DNA of 42,412 nt from Actinomycetota bacterium (GTDB lineage: Bacteria > Actinomycetota > Acidimicrobiia > Acidimicrobiales > Ilumatobacteraceae). How positions within the stretch are numbered: position 1 is the first letter of the stretch; each line of letters starts with the position of its first letter. The notes under the pieces were generated by a model. It was not told the DNA's origin, made no database searches, and saw only the letters and a list, made by a program, of their open reading frames with translations. Both the position numbers and the translations under genes were made by a program. Below are positions 41,026 to 42,412 of the stretch, one piece after another. Location: positions 1 to 42,412 of the forward strand of contig WLMZ01000016.1 of NCBI GenBank assembly GCA_009726095.1. Reading direction: 5' to 3'.

Positions 41026-42315
41026 CTACGTAGCGGTTCGCGGCGCGATCTCGCTGCCATCGGGCCGATAGTGGTGCCATCCATCAGCATCGCGCCTGAC
41101 GGTGAACCTGCCGTGGTGTTTTCGACGGTTGTGCGTTGCGCACATCGGCGCCCCGTTCAGCGGGCTGGTGGTGCCGCCACCGCCACCGGCCCATGGCGCC
41201 AGGTGATCGATCTGGATGAAGCTGCCCCGCTGGCCACAGCCCGGCCAACAGCACCGGTCGCCGCCCAGCAGCACCGCCTCACGTGCGGCACCGGTGAACA
41301 GGCGTGATTTGCGACCCAGATCGATGACCCGGCCGCAGTTGTCGGTGACCACACGGCGAATATGCCCGAGCAGCGCAGCGATGACGAGATCATGCGGATC
41401 GACCGGAGCGCCAGAGGCGGTCTGGCACATCCACAGCCGCTCGGACACACCAGGATCACCGAAATCGTCGGCGGTGTCCCGGCCGAAGTAGTTGCGCACG
41501 GCGTGGTTGAACGTGGGTTCGTTGGTGAAGATGTTGATCAGCGGTTCTTGTTCGCCGCTGCCGCCCGTGGACGCACCCTTCAGCATGGCTGCCAGCAACG
41601 CGTCGTAGCGACGCTGACGGGCGGTGCGTGGCAGTGGGTGTTGATCGGCCTCGGCCCCATACATTGCCAGCCGGTCGGCGATGTCATTGTCGAGTTCTGC
41701 CGCGGCATGCCGGTCGATGATCTCGTTGATGATGTCGCCGGTGAGCGCGTCGCCCTGGGCACGCAGCTCGTGCCCGGCGCCGTGGCTGGTGGATTTCACC
41801 GAGCGTTGGTCACGTGACAGCTCGTGGTCACGATGTGCCCCATCGGGGTCGGCATGGGCAAGCCACCGTTGACAGACCTGCCGGAAATCGCCCAAGCTCA
41901 GGGTGGTGGCATGCTGCAGCAGCAGTTCCTCGGAACCCGCCAACATGTGCCCGCAGCGCGGATTGCTGTGCAGGGCAGCGAGGAGGCGCAACTGGTCGGA
42001 ACCGACGTGACCAGCGGCGGCCGCTGCCGCCAATGCCGGCAGTTCGGCCAGCATCGCGGCGAGACGGGTGTGGTGCATCGCCGTGGAGCGGGACGAGTTC
42101 AACACAGCCTGCGCCCATGAGACCGGGGTGTGATGGGCGTCGTCGAGGTACGAGTACGAGACCGTCACCTCAGCGAGCATCGCCGCTTGCAACGCCACGA
42201 GCCGGCGAATCTGGCGTTCGACATCCATGAACGCTTGGTCACGCTGATACCCGCGCAACCCGCGGAAGGCGTCGACGGCACTATCAGCAATATCAGCCAG
42301 ATCATCGATGGACAC
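41026..42315 (-). CDS. DUF222/HNH endonuclease-domain protein
   Basis: A 429-residue protein of the DUF222 plus C-terminal HNH type common in actinomycetes. The HNH part has CCWPGCG, then IDHLAPWAGGGGTT, and CATHNRRKHHGRF near the C-terminus. Chosen start is the GTG at 42315, which has GGGAGG 8 nt upstream; a frame extension to 42336 would translate over it. Its role is unknown; relatives occur as multicopy families, often near repeats, and I see none here. The stop codon TAG is part of the CTACGTAG palindrome. The remaining 97 nt to the right edge hold only its upstream region, with no gene. Confidence 0.87.
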   Translation of the reverse strand: MSIDDLADIADSAVDAFRGLRGYQRDQAFMDVERQIRRLVALQAAMLAEVTVSYSYLDDAHHTPVSWAQAVLNSSRSTAMHHTRLAAMLAELPALAAAAAAGHVGSDQLRLLAALHSNPRCGHMLAGSEELLLQHATTLSLGDFRQVCQRWLAHADPDGAHRDHELSRDQRSVKSTSHGAGHELRAQGDALTGDIINEIIDRHAAAELDNDIADRLAMYGAEADQHPLPRTARQRRYDALLAAMLKGASTGGSGEQEPLINIFTNEPTFNHAVRNYFGRDTADDFGDPGVSERLWMCQTASGAPVDPHDLVIAALLGHIRRVVTDNCGRVIDLGRKSRLFTGAAREAVLLGGDRCCWPGCGQRGSFIQIDHLAPWAGGGGGTTSPLNGAPMCATHNRRKHHGRFTVRRDADGWHHYRPDGSEIAPRTAT

Positions 42316-42412
42316 GGCAACCACCTCCCACACCACTCAGACTCGTTGACACGACGTGGACAGACATAGATACAGCTGTCGAAAGCACCGGGGAAGATTG
42401 TCGGTCAGCGTA

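Noticed and set aside
41026..42315. HNH gene as a sign of a homing or mobile element
   Set aside because: DUF222-HNH genes are ordinary chromosomal families in actinomycetes, and no flanking repeats, integrase or insertion boundary are seen.

Overview
The window is high-GC, densely coded chromosomal DNA with short intergenic gaps, many 4-nt start/stop overlaps (ATGA or GTGA) and several likely leaderless starts. The content points to an actinomycete: SDRs of the mycofactocin-coupled type, luciferase-like oxidoreductases of F420/FMN type, an actinobacterial-type ArsC (HNAGRSQ), a DUF222-HNH protein, an SCO6745-family protein and a fused indolepyruvate:ferredoxin oxidoreductase. The class (perhaps Acidimicrobiia, aquatic) is inference. 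I see no rRNA, tRNA, CRISPR array, transposase, integrase or prophage gene.

Layout. (1) 1-6021, minus strand: a ribose/CUT2-type ABC importer (lipoprotein, double ATPase, permease) followed by the start of a form II CoxL/xanthine-dehydrogenase-like molybdenum hydroxylase that runs off the left edge; upstream lies a mycofactocin-type SDR. (2) 6126-9295, minus: an SDR coupled to an HpsN-like (histidinol-dehydrogenase-fold) alcohol dehydrogenase, plus a luciferase-like oxidoreductase. (3) 9387-10325, plus: SDR and a small P450-type ferredoxin. (4) 10360-13201, minus: TrmB-like regulator, ACMSD-like amidohydrolase and a second luciferase-like oxidoreductase, all overlapping, divergent from a fused indolepyruvate:ferredoxin oxidoreductase and a TIM-barrel protein (13288-17650). 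(5) 17643-24201: two paralogous P450s, three tandem SDRs, a limonene-epoxide-hydrolase-like protein and an imidazolonepropionase-like amidohydrolase. (6) 24334-31870: methylcrotonyl-CoA carboxylase beta and alpha, an acyl-CoA dehydrogenase, an HMG-CoA-lyase homologue, a Dabb protein and a 3-oxoacid CoA-transferase pair, i.e. a leucine/isoprenoid branched acyl-CoA module. (7) 31949-36393: LuxR-type and TetR regulators, SsuE-like FMN reductase, Fe-S repair protein, SPFH protein, patatin. (8) 36532-42315: SCO6745-family protein, an arsenic operon (ArsR-ArsC fusion, AqpS-like channel, second ArsC), beta-carbonic anhydrase, haloalkane dehalogenase and DUF222-HNH protein.

Working together (inference): regions 1-6 read as a catabolic island for an oxygenated, probably alicyclic or terpenoid-like compound. 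It has import, hydroxylation by P450s with ferredoxin, oxidation by mycofactocin/NAD SDRs, flavin-dependent oxygenation, epoxide hydrolysis, and funnelling through methylcrotonyl-CoA chemistry to acetoacetate/acetyl-CoA. Several enzymes carry substitutions at textbook catalytic positions (HMG-CoA-lyase Cys to Ser, ACMSD-like Asp to Asn, amidohydrolase Asp to Glu), which suggests altered substrates. A nonamer, TGACGACTA, recurs in the same orientation upstream of three transcription units and may be a common regulatory site.
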